From Hymenobacter caeli (GTDB taxonomy: Bacteria > Bacteroidota > Bacteroidia > Cytophagales > Hymenobacteraceae): a DNA stretch of 64,000 bases. The translations under genes were made by a program, and so were the position numbers. The stretch's first letter is position 1. Each line of letters opens with the position of its first letter. Location: positions 186,001 through 250,000 of the forward strand of contig NZ_JABSNP010000004.1 of NCBI RefSeq assembly GCF_013294115.1, read 5' to 3'. Of the stretch, positions 47,742-57,235 are shown piece by piece. Below the pieces are notes generated by a model that had not been told where the DNA came from, searched no databases, and saw only the letters and a program-made list of their open reading frames with translations.

Positions 47742-50489
47742 TTGTCCGCTCCCAAAAAAGAATTCGTCATCAAGTCGGTGGGCCCCGACCACTTCACCGC
47801 CGCGCCGGTGATTGACACGCCTTTGATGAAGCAATACTACCAGCTCAAAACCCAGTACCCGGGCGCGGTGCTGCTGTTTCGGGTGGGCGACTTCTACGAA
47901 ACCTTTGGCGAAGACGCGGTTACGGCCAGCCGCATCCTCGACATCACGCTCACCAAGCGCGGGGGCGGCACGCCCAGCGAGGTGCCGCTGGCGGGCTTCC
48001 CGCACCATTCGCTCGATACGTACCTGCCCAAGCTGGTGCGCGCCGGCCAGCGCGTGGCCATCTGCGACCAACTCGAAGACCCCAAGCTGGCCAAGGGCCT
48101 GGTGAAGCGCGGCATCACCGAACTGGTGACGCCTGGCGTGAGCCTGCACGACAACGTGCTGGAGCGCCGCGCCAACAACTACCTGGCCGCCATCCACTTC
48201 GGCAAGGCCGAGGCCGGTATTTCCTTCCTCGACATCAGCACCGGCGAGTTCCTGGTGGCGCAGGGCGACATTGGCTACCTGGGCAAGCTGCTGCAAAACT
48301 TCGGGCCCGCCGAGGTGCTGTTTTGCAAGCAGAGCCGCGGCGATTTTGAGCGGCACTTTGGGCCGGATTTCTGCACTTACGGGCTGGACGAGTGGGTGTT
48401 CGGGCCCGACTACGCCCACGACACGCTCACGCGCCACTTCCGCACCACTTCGCTTAAGGGTTTTGGCGTGGACAACCTCAAGGAGGGCGTCATCGCCGCC
48501 GGCTGCATCCTGCACTACCTGGCCGAAACCAAGCACGCCAACCTCAGCCACATCGCCAGCCTGGGCCGCCTGGAGGAGGACAAGTACGTGTGGCTCGACC
48601 GCTTCACGGTGCGCAACCTGGAGCTGATCCAGGCCCAGCACCCCGGCGGCGTGCCGCTCATTGACATCCTGGACCAGACGCTGACGCCCATGGGGGCCCG
48701 GCTCTTGCGGAAGTGGGTGGTGCTGCCGCTGAAGGAAGCGGGCCAGATTCAGCGCCGCCTCGACACCGTGGGGGCCCTGGTGGCCGACGAGGACCTGCTG
48801 GCCGACCTCACCCAGCACCTGCGCCAAATCAACGACCTGGAGCGCCTGATCAGCAAGGTGGCCGTGCGCCGCGTGAACCCCCGCGAGCTGCTGCAGCTGG
48901 CCCGGGCCCTGGAAGCCGTGGAGCCCATGCGCGCCCGCCTGGCCGGCTCCGGCGTGCGGGCCCTGGAGAAGCTGGCCGACCAGCTCAACCCCTGCCTGGC
49001 CCTGCGCCGCGAAATCCAGGCTAAAATCAAGTCTGACGCGCCGTTGCTCACCAACCAAGGCGGCGTGCTGAACGACGGCGTGGACGCGGAGCTGGACGAG
49101 CTGCGCGGCCTGGCCTTTTCGGGCAAAGATTACCTCTTGCAGCTGCAAGTGCGCGAGCAGCGCAACACGGGCATCTCGTCGCTGAAAGTAGCTTACAACA
49201 AGGTGTTTGGCTATTACCTGGAGGTGACGAACGCCCATAAAGACAAGGTGCCGGCCGAATGGATTCGCAAGCAGACGCTGGTGAACGCCGAGCGCTACGT
49301 GACCGAGGAGTTGAAAACCTACGAGGAAAAAATCCTCCACGCCGAGGAGCAATTGTTCGTGATTGAGCAGCGCATCTACACCGATCTGGTGCTGAGCGCG
49401 CTCGATTTCGTGCCCCAGATTCAGCAAAACGCCCGCGCCATTGGGGTGATGGACTGCCTGGCCAGCTTCGCCCTCACGGCGCGCCAGCACCGCTACGTGC
49501 GGCCCACCGTGAACGACGGCACGGTGCTCGACATCAAGCAGGGCCGCCACCCCGTCATTGAGCGCCAGCTGCCGCCCGGCGAGAGCTACATCCCCAACGA
49601 CATCTGCCTCGACCAGACCGACCAGCAAATCGTGGTGATTACGGGGCCCAATATGGCCGGCAAATCGGCCTTGCTGCGCCAAACGGCCCTCATCGTGCTG
49701 CTGGCCCAAATCGGCTCGTTTGTGCCCGCCGAAAGTGCCACGGTGGGCATCATCGACAAGATTTTCACCCGCGTGGGGGCCTCCGACAACCTGAGCAAGG
49801 GCGAGAGCACCTTCATGGTGGAGATGACCGAAACCGCCTCCATCCTCAACAACCTCTCCGACCGCAGCCTCGTGCTGATGGACGAAATCGGGCGCGGCAC
49901 CAGCACCTACGACGGCATCAGCATCGCCTGGGCCATTGTGGAGCACCTGCACAACAACCCCAAAGCCAAGGCTAAAACGCTATTTGCCACCCACTACCAC
50001 GAGCTGAACCAGCTGGCCGACGATTGCCCCCGCGTGCGCAACTACAACGTGGCCGTGAAGGAGGCCGACGGCCGCATCCTGTTCCTGCGCAAGCTTCAGC
50101 CGGGGGGCTCCGAGCACAGCTTCGGCATCCACGTGGCGCGGCTGGCCGGCATGCCCACCGCCGTGGTGCTGCGGGCCAACGAAATCATGCACCACCTCGA
50201 AGTGGAGCGCACCAGCGCCGGCGCGGATGATACCGGGGCCCCCACGGAGTTCGACGCCGCGCTGGTGGGGCTCGACGAGGGGCCCCAGCCGGCCCAGCCC
50301 CGGCCCCGCGCCACCTCGGCCGTGGCCACGGCGCCCCGCGCCCAGCTCCAGCTGAGCATGTTCGAGCCCGGCGACCCGGCCCTCGAACGCCTGCGCGAGC
50401 TGCTCCAAAACCTCGACGTGAACACCCTCACGCCCATCGAAGCGCTGCTAAAACTGAACGAATTAAAGCTCGCGCTGGGCACGGCATAA
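47742..50489 (+). CDS. mutS: DNA mismatch repair protein MutS
   Basis: 915 aa, translated from TTG at 47742 because no ATG lies upstream of the conserved start; first in-frame ATG is in [16 protein letters not shown]. Domains: mismatch-binding ([17 protein letters not shown], with the Phe-X-Glu wedge), connector, lever/clamp, and the ATPase (Walker A in [40 protein letters not shown], Walker B in [20 protein letters not shown], and [15 protein letters not shown]). The C-terminal dimer/tetramer segment is present (ending [11 protein letters not shown]). A family A repeat ends 6 bases before the start codon, so its 5' leader has been replaced by repeat DNA. Confidence 0.95.
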   Translation: MSAPKKEFVIKSVGPDHFTAAPVIDTPLMKQYYQLKTQYPGAVLLFRVGDFYETFGEDAVTASRILDITLTKRGGGTPSEVPLAGFPHHSLDTYLPKLVRAGQRVAICDQLEDPKLAKGLVKRGITELVTPGVSLHDNVLERRANNYLAAIHFGKAEAGISFLDISTGEFLVAQGDIGYLGKLLQNFGPAEVLFCKQSRGDFERHFGPDFCTYGLDEWVFGPDYAHDTLTRHFRTTSLKGFGVDNLKEGVIAAGCILHYLAETKHANLSHIASLGRLEEDKYVWLDRFTVRNLELIQAQHPGGVPLIDILDQTLTPMGARLLRKWVVLPLKEAGQIQRRLDTVGALVADEDLLADLTQHLRQINDLERLISKVAVRRVNPRELLQLARALEAVEPMRARLAGSGVRALEKLADQLNPCLALRREIQAKIKSDAPLLTNQGGVLNDGVDAELDELRGLAFSGKDYLLQLQVREQRNTGISSLKVAYNKVFGYYLEVTNAHKDKVPAEWIRKQTLVNAERYVTEELKTYEEKILHAEEQLFVIEQRIYTDLVLSALDFVPQIQQNARAIGVMDCLASFALTARQHRYVRPTVNDGTVLDIKQGRHPVIERQLPPGESYIPNDICLDQTDQQIVVITGPNMAGKSALLRQTALIVLLAQIGSFVPAESATVGIIDKIFTRVGASDNLSKGESTFMVEMTETASILNNLSDRSLVLMDEIGRGTSTYDGISIAWAIVEHLHNNPKAKAKTLFATHYHELNQLADDCPRVRNYNVAVKEADGRILFLRKLQPGGSEHSFGIHVARLAGMPTAVVLRANEIMHHLEVERTSAGADDTGAPTEFDAALVGLDEGPQPAQPRPRATSAVATAPRAQLQLSMFEPGDPALERLRELLQNLDVNTLTPIEALLKLNELKLALGTA

Positions 50490-50551
50490 AAATTTTGAGC
50501 CTGAAAATGAGCCCCAAAGGTGCGCCAGGGGCCGGTTTTATCCCGCACGCC

Positions 50552-50581
50552 TTGCCCCGCGTTCAAATAACGTTACCTTTG
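50552..50581 (+). promoter_or_regulatory. Promoter of the tRNA-Gly gene
   Basis: TTG at 50552-50554, 19-nt spacer, TACCTTTG at 50574-50581: an exact TTG-N19-TAnnTTTG Bacteroidota promoter, with the expected start about 35 bp before the tRNA. Confidence 0.65.
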
Positions 50582-50621
50582 TACCACCATTCGCCGCTAC
50601 GCTAGTCGTCGCGGCCCTCCT

Positions 50622-50697
50622 GCGAGAGTAGCTCAGTTGGTAGAGCGCGACCTTGCCAAGGTCGAGGTCGCGAGTTCGAACCTCGTCTCCCGCTCCA
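50622..50697 (+). tRNA. tRNA-Gly (GCC anticodon)
   Basis: 76 nt including encoded CCA. D arm AGCTCAGTTGGTAGAGC, anticodon stem CGACC/GGTCG with loop TTGCCAA, so anticodon GCC at 50655-50657; T arm GCGAGTTCGAACCTCGT. Acceptor GCGAGAG pairs with CTCCCGC except for A4/C69, a mismatch in the middle of the stem. Promoter upstream and a terminator 8 bp downstream. Confidence 0.93.
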
Positions 50698-50704
50698 AAA
50701 ATTT

Positions 50705-50731
50705 AAACGCCGCCTTTGGGTGGCGTTTTTT
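50705..50731 (+). terminator. Terminator of tRNA-Gly
   Basis: AAACGCCGCC / GGTGGCGTTT stem (one G-U pair), 4-nt loop, then T-rich tail. The HNH start codon is 7 bases beyond. Confidence 0.75.
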
Positions 50732-50737
50732 GTTTCT

Positions 50738-51235
50738 ATGGCCGCTGCCCGCAAATGCCTCAGTACGGACGACGACTTTCGGCAAGCCGTGGCCGTGAGC
50801 CTGTCGGTGCGGCAGGTGCTGGGCCATATTGGGCTGGTACCGGCCGGTGGCAACTACAAAACGGTGTACGCCCGCATCAAATTGCTGGCGCTGGACACAA
50901 GCCACTTTACCGGGGCCGGCTGGAATCAGGGTCCCCGCTACCAAATGCTCGGCAAGCCTTTTTCTTGGGACGGCGTCTTGGTTGAAAATTCAACCTACAC
51001 CTCCACTTTTCGCCTTCGGAACCGGCTGATTGCGGCAAGATTAAAAGCGGCACAGTGCGAAACGTGTGGGTTGACGGAGTGGTTGGGACAGGCCATCCCG
51101 TTGGAGCTACACCACGCCAACGGCGTGAACAATGACCACCGACTCGCTAACTTGCAGTTGCTTTGCCCCAATTGCCACGCGCTGACTGAAAATTATCGGG
51201 GCAAAAATCAACAGCGTAAAAAGGTAACTGCTTAA
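50738..51235 (+). CDS. HNH endonuclease-like protein between two tRNAs
   Basis: 165 aa. Starts MAAARKCLSTDDDFRQAVAV with a helix-turn-helix-like N-terminus (LSVRQVLGHIGLVPAGGNYK). The C-terminal nuclease domain has CETCGLTEWLGQAIPLELHH, ANGVNNDHRLANLQLLCPNC and HALTENYRGKN: two CxxC zinc pairs, the HH of the HNH core, Asn and the final His, all present. Length and layout fit free-standing or phage-type HNH proteins. It begins 7 bp after the tRNA-Gly terminator and its TAA ends 0 bp before tRNA-Leu. Upstream sequence shows no own promoter. A role as homing or anti-phage nuclease, or as a domesticated remnant, cannot be decided. Confidence 0.85.
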   Translation: MAAARKCLSTDDDFRQAVAVSLSVRQVLGHIGLVPAGGNYKTVYARIKLLALDTSHFTGAGWNQGPRYQMLGKPFSWDGVLVENSTYTSTFRLRNRLIAARLKAAQCETCGLTEWLGQAIPLELHHANGVNNDHRLANLQLLCPNCHALTENYRGKNQQRKKVTA

Positions 51236-51319
51236 GCCAGAGTGGTGAAACTGGTATACACGCGACACTTAAACTGTCGTTTCCGTGAGGAAGTACGGGT
51301 TCGATTCCCGTCTCTGGTA
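51236..51319 (+). tRNA. tRNA-Leu (TAA anticodon)
   Basis: 84 nt, class II. Acceptor GCCAGAG / CTCTGGT, anticodon stem CGACA/TGTCG with loop CTTAAAC, so anticodon TAA. Long variable arm TTTCCGTGAGGAAGTA and T arm with GGGTTCGATTCCCG. CCA is not encoded (ACA follows). Immediately preceded by the HNH stop codon. Confidence 0.93.
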
Positions 51320-51323
51320 CAAT

Positions 51324-51362
51324 GCAACAGCCCCGTTTCTGGCCCAGAAACGGGGTTGTTGC
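51324..51362 (+). terminator. Hairpin after tRNA-Leu
   Basis: GCAACAGCCCCGTTTCT pairs with its near-complement AGAAACGGGGTTGTTGC across GGCCC-type loop. No long T run follows, so it may be a processing or termination structure. Confidence 0.55.
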
Positions 51363-51436
51363 GTTAGAAGATGAATGGCAGTTGGCCGAGGGACTCTGCA
51401 TTTGCCAGGACTTGGACGCGGTAGCTGGGGGCTAGG

Positions 51437-51463
51437 ATGTGCTAGAATAGTATCGTATCTTTG
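51437..51463 (+). promoter_or_regulatory. Candidate promoter of the GAF-protein gene
   Basis: TATCTTTG (51456-51463) fits TAnnTTTG exactly, 36 bp before the ATG at 51499; no clear TTG -33 element at the ideal distance. Confidence 0.4.
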
Positions 51464-51498
51464 AATACTAATATGGTGTTTTAACGGGAGATAATTGC

Positions 51499-52215
51499 AT
51501 GGCCATTGCCCATCTTGCCTCGTTGCCCCTCGCGGAAGAGTTGCGCCTGCAGGCGCTGCGGCCGTACCAGCTCCTCAATACGATGCAGGACGAGACGTTC
51601 ACGGAGCTGGTGCGCCTGTCGGCCAAGCTCTTCAACGTCCCCATCGGCATCGTGGCTTTTGTGGAGGAAGAGGAAGTGAGCCTGGGCCTCAACCACGGGC
51701 TGGAGCCGGGCCTGGACCGGGTGAGCCGCGGGGAAACCCTGTGCTCGGTGGCCCTGCTGAACGAAGGAACCACGGTTTTTGAAAACCTGCACGACCACCC
51801 CTGCGACTTGGTGAGCCCCATGCTGGTGCAGCGGCTGCGCCTGGGTTTCTACGCGGGCCGTACCCTGCGCACCGCGGCGGGCTACCCCATCGGCGTGCTC
51901 TGCGTGATTGGCCACAAGCCCCGCTCGTTCAGCGAGGCCGAGGCCGGGCTGCTCGAGCGGCTCGCCGCGGTGGTAATGAGCCTGCTCGACTTGCGCCTGC
52001 ACCTGCAGCAACAACCCACCTGGAACCAACGGCTGTGGGAAGCCATCTACGCCCGCATCGATAGTTCCGTGACGCGGCTGGAAACGCTGGCCGCCCTGGC
52101 CAGCTGGGAGGAGGAAGACGGCCCCACCGCCCAATCCTATCAGGATTCGGCCCGCGAAGAAAGCCTGCGAATAATCGCGGTGCTGACGGAGCAAATCCGG
52201 GCGCTGCGGGCCTGA
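51499..52215 (+). CDS. GAF-domain protein
   Basis: 238 aa. N-terminal helix LPLAEELRLQALRPYQLLNT, as in many Bacteroidota GAF proteins (ending in 'D..FD.it..a...f..pi..i'). GAF core (about 30-170): TFTELVRLSAKLFNVPIGIV, CSVALLNEGTTVFENLHDHP (with the Cys of CSVA in the ligand position used by some photoreceptors), and FYAGRTLRTAAGYPIGVLCV. The C-terminal 60 residues form a coiled helix without catalytic domain. So it is a stand-alone sensor, probably a partner of a kinase elsewhere. Ligand unknown. Followed 56 bp later by moxR on the same strand. Confidence 0.85.
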   Translation: MAIAHLASLPLAEELRLQALRPYQLLNTMQDETFTELVRLSAKLFNVPIGIVAFVEEEEVSLGLNHGLEPGLDRVSRGETLCSVALLNEGTTVFENLHDHPCDLVSPMLVQRLRLGFYAGRTLRTAAGYPIGVLCVIGHKPRSFSEAEAGLLERLAAVVMSLLDLRLHLQQQPTWNQRLWEAIYARIDSSVTRLETLAALASWEEEDGPTAQSYQDSAREESLRIIAVLTEQIRALRA

Positions 52216-52271
52216 GGCGGCCGGGCCCCGGGCCGGCGGCGTAATTTGCGGCCCGACCCACGCCCCCGCCG

Positions 52272-53270
52272 ATGCTGCCCGCTCCCGATTCTGCTGCTAC
52301 TACGCCGCCGCCCGACTACCCCGCCCTCATCCAACGGGTATTTGCCGAGATGGGCAAAGTTGTGATTGGCCAGCAAGTGCTGGTAGGGCGGCTGCTGATT
52401 GGCTTGTTCACGGGTGGCCACATCCTGCTCGAAGGCGTGCCGGGCCTGGCCAAAACCCTGGCCGTGTCCACGCTGGCCAAGGTGCTCAACCTGCACTTCC
52501 AGCGGGTGCAGTTTACGCCCGACCTGCTGCCCTCCGACCTCGTGGGCACCATGATTTACAACCAGGGGCAGTCGGTGTTCGAGGTGAAGAAGGGCCCCAT
52601 CTTCGCCAACCTCGTGCTGGCCGACGAAATCAACCGCTCGCCGGCCAAGGTGCAGAGCGCCCTGCTCGAAGCCATGCAGGAAGGCCAGGTCACCATCGGC
52701 GAAACCACCTACCGCCTCGACCGGCCCTTTCTGGTGCTGGCCACCCAAAACCCGGTGGAGCAGGAAGGCACCTACCCGCTGCCCGAGGCCCAGGTGGACC
52801 GCTTCATGCTGAAGGTGCACGTCGATTACCTCAAGAAGGCCGACGAGCTGGAGGTGATGCGCCGCATGGCCAACCTCAGCTTCCAGGAGGACGTGCAGCC
52901 GGTGCTGACGGCCGCCGACATCCAAGGCATCCGCCAGCAAATCAACCAGGTGCAGATTTCCGAAACGCTGGAGAAGTACATCATCGAGCTGGTGTTTGCC
53001 ACCCGCCGCCCGGCCGACTACGACCTGCCCGACTTCGCGCAGGCCGTGCAGTTCGGGGCCAGCCCGCGGGCCAGCATCGCGCTGCACCGCGCCGCCAAGG
53101 CCGTGGCCTACTTGGCCGGCCGCGATTACGTGCTGCCCGAAGACATCAAGGACGTGGCCGCCGACGTGTTCAACCACCGCATTCTGCTCACCTACGAGGC
53201 CGAAGCCGACGGCATCCGCACCCAGGACTTGATCGAAGCCATTCTGGGCAAAGTGCCCATCAGCAGCTAG
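52272..53270 (+). CDS. MoxR-family AAA+ ATPase
   Basis: 332 aa. Walker A in ILLEGVPGLAKTLAVSTLAK (about 55-74), Walker B in NLVLADEINRSPAKVQSALL (about 115-134), sensor 1 in LATQNPVEQEGTYPLPEAQV, and the lid domain with FGASPRASIALHRAAKAVAY (sensor 2 Arg). MoxR proteins act as chaperones that insert cofactors or assemble complexes and usually precede DUF58 and VWA-domain genes. Here neither follows: the downstream gene is convergent and unrelated. This is therefore an orphan MoxR, or its partners lie elsewhere. Confidence 0.93.
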   Translation: MLPAPDSAATTPPPDYPALIQRVFAEMGKVVIGQQVLVGRLLIGLFTGGHILLEGVPGLAKTLAVSTLAKVLNLHFQRVQFTPDLLPSDLVGTMIYNQGQSVFEVKKGPIFANLVLADEINRSPAKVQSALLEAMQEGQVTIGETTYRLDRPFLVLATQNPVEQEGTYPLPEAQVDRFMLKVHVDYLKKADELEVMRRMANLSFQEDVQPVLTAADIQGIRQQINQVQISETLEKYIIELVFATRRPADYDLPDFAQAVQFGASPRASIALHRAAKAVAYLAGRDYVLPEDIKDVAADVFNHRILLTYEAEADGIRTQDLIEAILGKVPISS

Positions 53271-53354
53271 GCTTTCCGTTAAAAGTTGAGGGTTAAAAGT
53301 TAAAAAGGAGGCGACTCTTTTTTAACTTTTAACCCTCAACTTTTAACGGAAAGC
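53271..53354. terminator. Perfect 36-nt inverted repeat acting as a bidirectional terminator
   Basis: Arms 53271-53306 and 53319-53354 are perfectly complementary (contain CCGTTAAAAGTTGAGGG and GTTAAAAGTT). Between the convergent moxR and type IX cargo genes; A5/T5 inner flank. The arm itself contains GTTAAAAGTT twice, so it may be a small repeat family. Confidence 0.8.
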
Positions 53355-53362
53355 CAAAAGGC

Positions 53363-55273
53363 CTATTGCAGGGTGACGGATAAGCTGGCGGCTTGGCTGC
53401 CGGCCTGTACCCGCACCACGTAGAGGCCCGGGGCGAGGCTGCTCACGTCGAACCGGGCTTGGGTGCCCGCGGGGGCCAGGTCGAGCGTGCGGGCCTGCAC
53501 GCGCTGGCCCAGGCTGTTGAACAGGGCCACGGCGGCGGTGCGGGCCCCGGCCACGGCGGGCAGGCTCAGGGTGAAGTCGCGGCTGGCCGGGTTCGGGAAG
53601 GCCACCAGCCCGCCGTTGCCCAGCGCGGCGCGGGTGGCCGTGGGGGTGCCAGGCCCCAGGGTCACGTCCACGGCCAGGCGCGAACTGACGCTGTTCAGGC
53701 TGCTGATATCGGTCCAGGCGGTGCCGTCCAGGGTCAGGTAAAACGTGGCCGGGCGCAGCAGCGGCGACTCGTCCTGGTAGCCCAGCCCGATGTTATCGGT
53801 GCCGATGGTGCGCACGCCGACAAAGAATTTCCCACTGACCGGGATGCTGGGAATGGCCACCGCGTCGGGGCTCGTGGCCGCGGGCCGGGCCCGGACGGGC
53901 GACGTGTACAGCGCGGCCCCGGGCTGGCCCGTAGACGTGGCCCCGTACACCACCACCTGGTAGGTCGAGCCAGCCGCTCCGGCCCCCACGAAGGTGGGCG
54001 TAACGGTGGTGAGCACCGCGGAATTGATCCGATACCCCACGGCCAGCACGCTGTTGGCGGCATTGTTCACGCCCACGCCCAGGGTCGGGTCGGCGGTCAG
54101 GTAGCTCAGGTCGGAGGCCGACAGGGTTTGGGTAATCGTCTGCGACAAGGCCGGCGTACCGGTCGTGGCGGGCACCGCCACGGCGATGGTGTTGGTGCCG
54201 CTGGTGGCCGTGATGGGGTAGGTGGCAAACGTCACCAGGGCGGCAGCACCGGGCGCCAGCGACGCCACGGTTTGCGTATTGGTAAAAGTGGTGGCCCCGC
54301 TCACGGTCAGCGTCACCGGCAGGTTGGTCAGGGTCGTGTTCGAGTAATTGACAACGCCCGCCTGCACCGCCAGGGGCGAAGTGTAACCAGCCGCTTTGCC
54401 CAAGGTGTAGACCGCCAGCGCCAGCGGCGTGGCCACGAAACGGTAGGTGCGGCCCAGGTCGGGCGGCACGTTGCTCCGGAAGTTGTGGGTGTTGAGAATG
54501 GTCGTGCCCGTTGCGTCGATGGGGTAGTACCCCGTGCGGAACGTAGCGGCCGACCACGGCAGGCCCGACTGCGTTTTCTCGGCCAGCACCGTCTGCCCGT
54601 CGCTCAGCCCCGAGCCCTTGATGCCCACCACCGGAAAGCGCGGACCGGCCGCGCCCGTGCCCGCCACCACCGGCCCGTACACGAATTCGATGGCGTTGGT
54701 GCCCTCGTACACCTTTAGCTGAAAGCTAAAGCTGGCGTACTGCGTGGCGGCGGTGGCGGCTTTGTCCTGCACGTTTTTCCACTGCACCGTGCACACCCGG
54801 TTGGGTTGGGTGCCCGTGGTGGCTACCCGGTACTCGGTGCCCCCGGCGGCCGTGCCCGCGGCCAGGTCGAAGTTGAACGGGGCCAAGATGTTGACATCGG
54901 CCGCGTTGTTGCTCAGGATGGGGTCAACGTTGTTAGATGCCTCGCCCAAGTACAAGTCCACCGCCGAGGGGGCCGTGGCCCCCAGCCGCACGAAACCGTT
55001 GGTGTTCAGCACAAACTGCGTGAAGGCGGTGCCGTTAAAGGTAAAAGTGAACCCGATGTCCTGGGCTGCCGAGTTGGCGTCGTCGGTGTTGGCCGTGGCA
55101 ATGGCCGCGCCCGCAGCGCCCAAATCGGTGTAGGTGCCGGCCACGTTGGCCGAGCCAGCCGGCGTGTAGGGGATGGATTGCGCCGCGGCCATTGCCACGG
55201 GCAACATGGCGACTGCTAGCAGCCCCCGGCGCACCCAGGCACGCACGTTGGCAAAAAGTAAGGTTTGCGGCAT
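53363..55273 (-). CDS. Secreted protein with a type IX (T9SS type A) sorting domain
   Basis: 636 aa. Signal peptide (GLLAVAMLPVAMAAAQS, about 17-33). Residues 34-300 hold a beta-rich domain like those in large gliding/adhesion proteins (GFTFTFNGTAFTQFVLNTNG, NAIEFVYGPV), then a second beta domain with conserved repeats (SGATTFTNTQTVASLAPGAA). The last 80 residues form the sorting domain: VAFPNPASRDFTLSLPAVAG, ALFNSLGQRVQART, LAPGLYVVRVQAG. Such cargo is exported by Sec, then by T9SS, and anchored to the surface or released. ATG at 55273 chosen by the signal peptide. Convergent to moxR through a palindrome. Confidence 0.88.
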   Translation of the reverse strand: MPQTLLFANVRAWVRRGLLAVAMLPVAMAAAQSIPYTPAGSANVAGTYTDLGAAGAAIATANTDDANSAAQDIGFTFTFNGTAFTQFVLNTNGFVRLGATAPSAVDLYLGEASNNVDPILSNNAADVNILAPFNFDLAAGTAAGGTEYRVATTGTQPNRVCTVQWKNVQDKAATAATQYASFSFQLKVYEGTNAIEFVYGPVVAGTGAAGPRFPVVGIKGSGLSDGQTVLAEKTQSGLPWSAATFRTGYYPIDATGTTILNTHNFRSNVPPDLGRTYRFVATPLALAVYTLGKAAGYTSPLAVQAGVVNYSNTTLTNLPVTLTVSGATTFTNTQTVASLAPGAAALVTFATYPITATSGTNTIAVAVPATTGTPALSQTITQTLSASDLSYLTADPTLGVGVNNAANSVLAVGYRINSAVLTTVTPTFVGAGAAGSTYQVVVYGATSTGQPGAALYTSPVRARPAATSPDAVAIPSIPVSGKFFVGVRTIGTDNIGLGYQDESPLLRPATFYLTLDGTAWTDISSLNSVSSRLAVDVTLGPGTPTATRAALGNGGLVAFPNPASRDFTLSLPAVAGARTAAVALFNSLGQRVQARTLDLAPAGTQARFDVSSLAPGLYVVRVQAGSQAASLSVTLQ

Positions 55274-55382
55274 AAAAAAGAAAAAAATGTGTAAAAATGA
55301 TACTAAGCAAACCCGCCGCCACTGCTTTGCCGGGCCGGCGTTCGGCCGCAAGCCGTGACGGTGGCATGAACGAGGCCCCCGG

Positions 55383-56099
55383 CTAGCGCAGCTGGCGTTT
55401 GTAAAGCTGAACGGTATTCTCCAGGCCAAGATACAGGGCATCAGCCACCAACGCGTGGCCGATACTTACTTCGGCCAGTTCGGGCAGCTGCTGGTGCAAA
55501 AACGCTAGGTTGTCGAGGTCGAGGTCGTGGCCGGCGTTCACGCCCAGGCCCAACTGGCCGGCGCGGGCCGCCGCCGCACGGTAGGGGGCCACGGCGGCCG
55601 CGCGGTCGGCGGCGTACTGCCGGGCGTAGGCTTCGGTGTACAACTCGATGCGGTCGGTGCCGGTGGCGGCGGCGGCGTCCACCAGGGCCAGGTCGGGGTC
55701 GAGGAAAATGCTGACGCGGCTGCCCAGCCCGTGCAGCTCGGCCACGATGTCCTTCAGGTAGGCCTGCTGCCCCACCGTGTCCCAGCCGGCGTTGGAGGTG
55801 AGGGCGTCGGGCGCGTCGGGCACCAGCGTTACCTGCGCGGGGCGCACCTCGCGCACCAGGGCCATAAAATCGGGCGTGGGGTTGCCCTCCACGTTCAGCT
55901 CGGTGGTCACCAGGTGCTGAAGGTCGCGCACGTCCTGGTAGCGGATGTGGCGCTCGTCGGGCCGCGGGTGCACCGTAATGCCTTCGGCCCCGAAACGCTC
56001 GATGTCGCGGGCGGCTTGCAGCAGGTCGGGCCGGGCGTGCGGGCCGCGGGCGTTGCGCAGGGTGGCAATCTTGTTGATGTTAACGCTTAGCTTCGTCAT
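55383..56099 (-). CDS. pdxJ: Pyridoxine 5'-phosphate synthase
   Basis: 238 aa. Last step of the DXP-dependent pathway to pyridoxine phosphate. Motifs: [16 protein letters not shown] near the N-terminus, [19 protein letters not shown] (about 37-55), [47 protein letters not shown] and the phosphate loop [19 protein letters not shown], with [13 protein letters not shown] at the end. All known active-site residues appear to be present. Divergent from the membrane-protein gene at 56213. Confidence 0.96.
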   Translation of the reverse strand: MTKLSVNINKIATLRNARGPHARPDLLQAARDIERFGAEGITVHPRPDERHIRYQDVRDLQHLVTTELNVEGNPTPDFMALVREVRPAQVTLVPDAPDALTSNAGWDTVGQQAYLKDIVAELHGLGSRVSIFLDPDLALVDAAAATGTDRIELYTEAYARQYAADRAAAVAPYRAAAARAGQLGLGVNAGHDLDLDNLAFLHQQLPELAEVSIGHALVADALYLGLENTVQLYKRQLR

Positions 56100-56212
56100 G
56101 GAATAGCGGGGTATATTGCTGGCAAAAGGACCGGGCCGCGAAGGTCGGGCCCTTCCTGCGTACCACAACCGGCGGCCGGCCCCGGCGTTTGCCGCTTTCC
56201 CCAACTTTTCTG

Positions 56213-57235
56213 ATGGCGCTGGTCCTTCCCGCTGTTTCCCGCCTGCGCCCGCTGCTGCTGTTTGCCGGGCTGGCGCTGGCCGTTGTGGCCACCGAGCACC
56301 TCGTCACCACGCGGCCCATCTTTTTCCAGCGCCCCGCGTTGCCGATGGCCGTCGCGTTCGACGTGCTGGTGGGGCTGCCGGCCTTGTTTTATTGGCTGGT
56401 GGTGCGCCGCTACGGGTTGCCCCTGAGTACGTTGGTGGCCGCGCTGGGGGCCTGCCTGGCGCTGGCCACGTGGCTGCTGCCCGCAGGCCAGCAACAGCCC
56501 TTGCGGGCCCTGGCCTTCCTGCCCGCCCTGCTCGAAGGCGCCACGCTGGCGTTGGCCGTGGCCCGCGCCGGCCGCCTGTGGCGGGCCTACCGCGCCGCCC
56601 GGCAGCACCGGGGCCGGGGGCCCAGCCTGGGCCAAGCCCTGGAGCAGGTGCTGGGTTGGCCGGGCGTTTTGCTGGTGGCTGAAAGCAATATGTTGCGCTA
56701 CGCCGTGCTGGGCTGGTGGGCCCCGCTAGAAGTGCGACCGGCCCACGCCGCCTTCAGTGGCCACCGCGAGTCGGGGTTTGTGGCGCTAATGGCAACGGCT
56801 GGCTTCCTCACGCTTATCGAAACCGCGGCCGTCCACCTCGTGGTAGGGCATTGGCACCCGGTGGCGGCCAACTGGCTCACGTTTTTGAGCCTGTACACCG
56901 TGCTGCTGCTGGTGGCCCACGCCCACGCCGTGCGGCTGTGCCCGGTGCTGCTAAGCGACGCGCTGCTGGAGGTGCGCGTGGGCTTTGCGTGGCGGGTGGT
57001 GGTGCCCCGCGCTGCCGTGGCGGCCGCGGCCATCCGCGAAGCTCCGGCCCCCGCGGCCGATATGCTGAACGCGGCCAAGGTGCTGCTGGCCAGCTCTAAC
57101 GTGCTGCTTACGTTTGCCGCGCCCGTGGTGGTGGCGGGCCCCTACGGCACCCGGCGCACCGTGCGCCGGCTGGCGCTGTACCTCGACCAACCCCGGGCGT
57201 TTTTGGGGGCCCTGGCCGGCGGGCCGGCCGCCTGA
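56213..57235 (+). CDS. Multispanning membrane protein of unknown function
   Basis: 340 aa from the ATG at 56213 (TTG 56189 also possible). Seven or so hydrophobic spans: [96 protein letters not shown]. The loop after span 3 has [17 protein letters not shown] basic residues. The C-terminal 100 residues are soluble with Ala-rich segments. No catalytic motif was recognised; Hymenobacter homologues are usually hypothetical. First gene of the plus-strand cluster that follows. Confidence 0.7.
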   Translation: MALVLPAVSRLRPLLLFAGLALAVVATEHLVTTRPIFFQRPALPMAVAFDVLVGLPALFYWLVVRRYGLPLSTLVAALGACLALATWLLPAGQQQPLRALAFLPALLEGATLALAVARAGRLWRAYRAARQHRGRGPSLGQALEQVLGWPGVLLVAESNMLRYAVLGWWAPLEVRPAHAAFSGHRESGFVALMATAGFLTLIETAAVHLVVGHWHPVAANWLTFLSLYTVLLLVAHAHAVRLCPVLLSDALLEVRVGFAWRVVVPRAAVAAAAIREAPAPAADMLNAAKVLLASSNVLLTFAAPVVVAGPYGTRRTVRRLALYLDQPRAFLGALAGGPAA

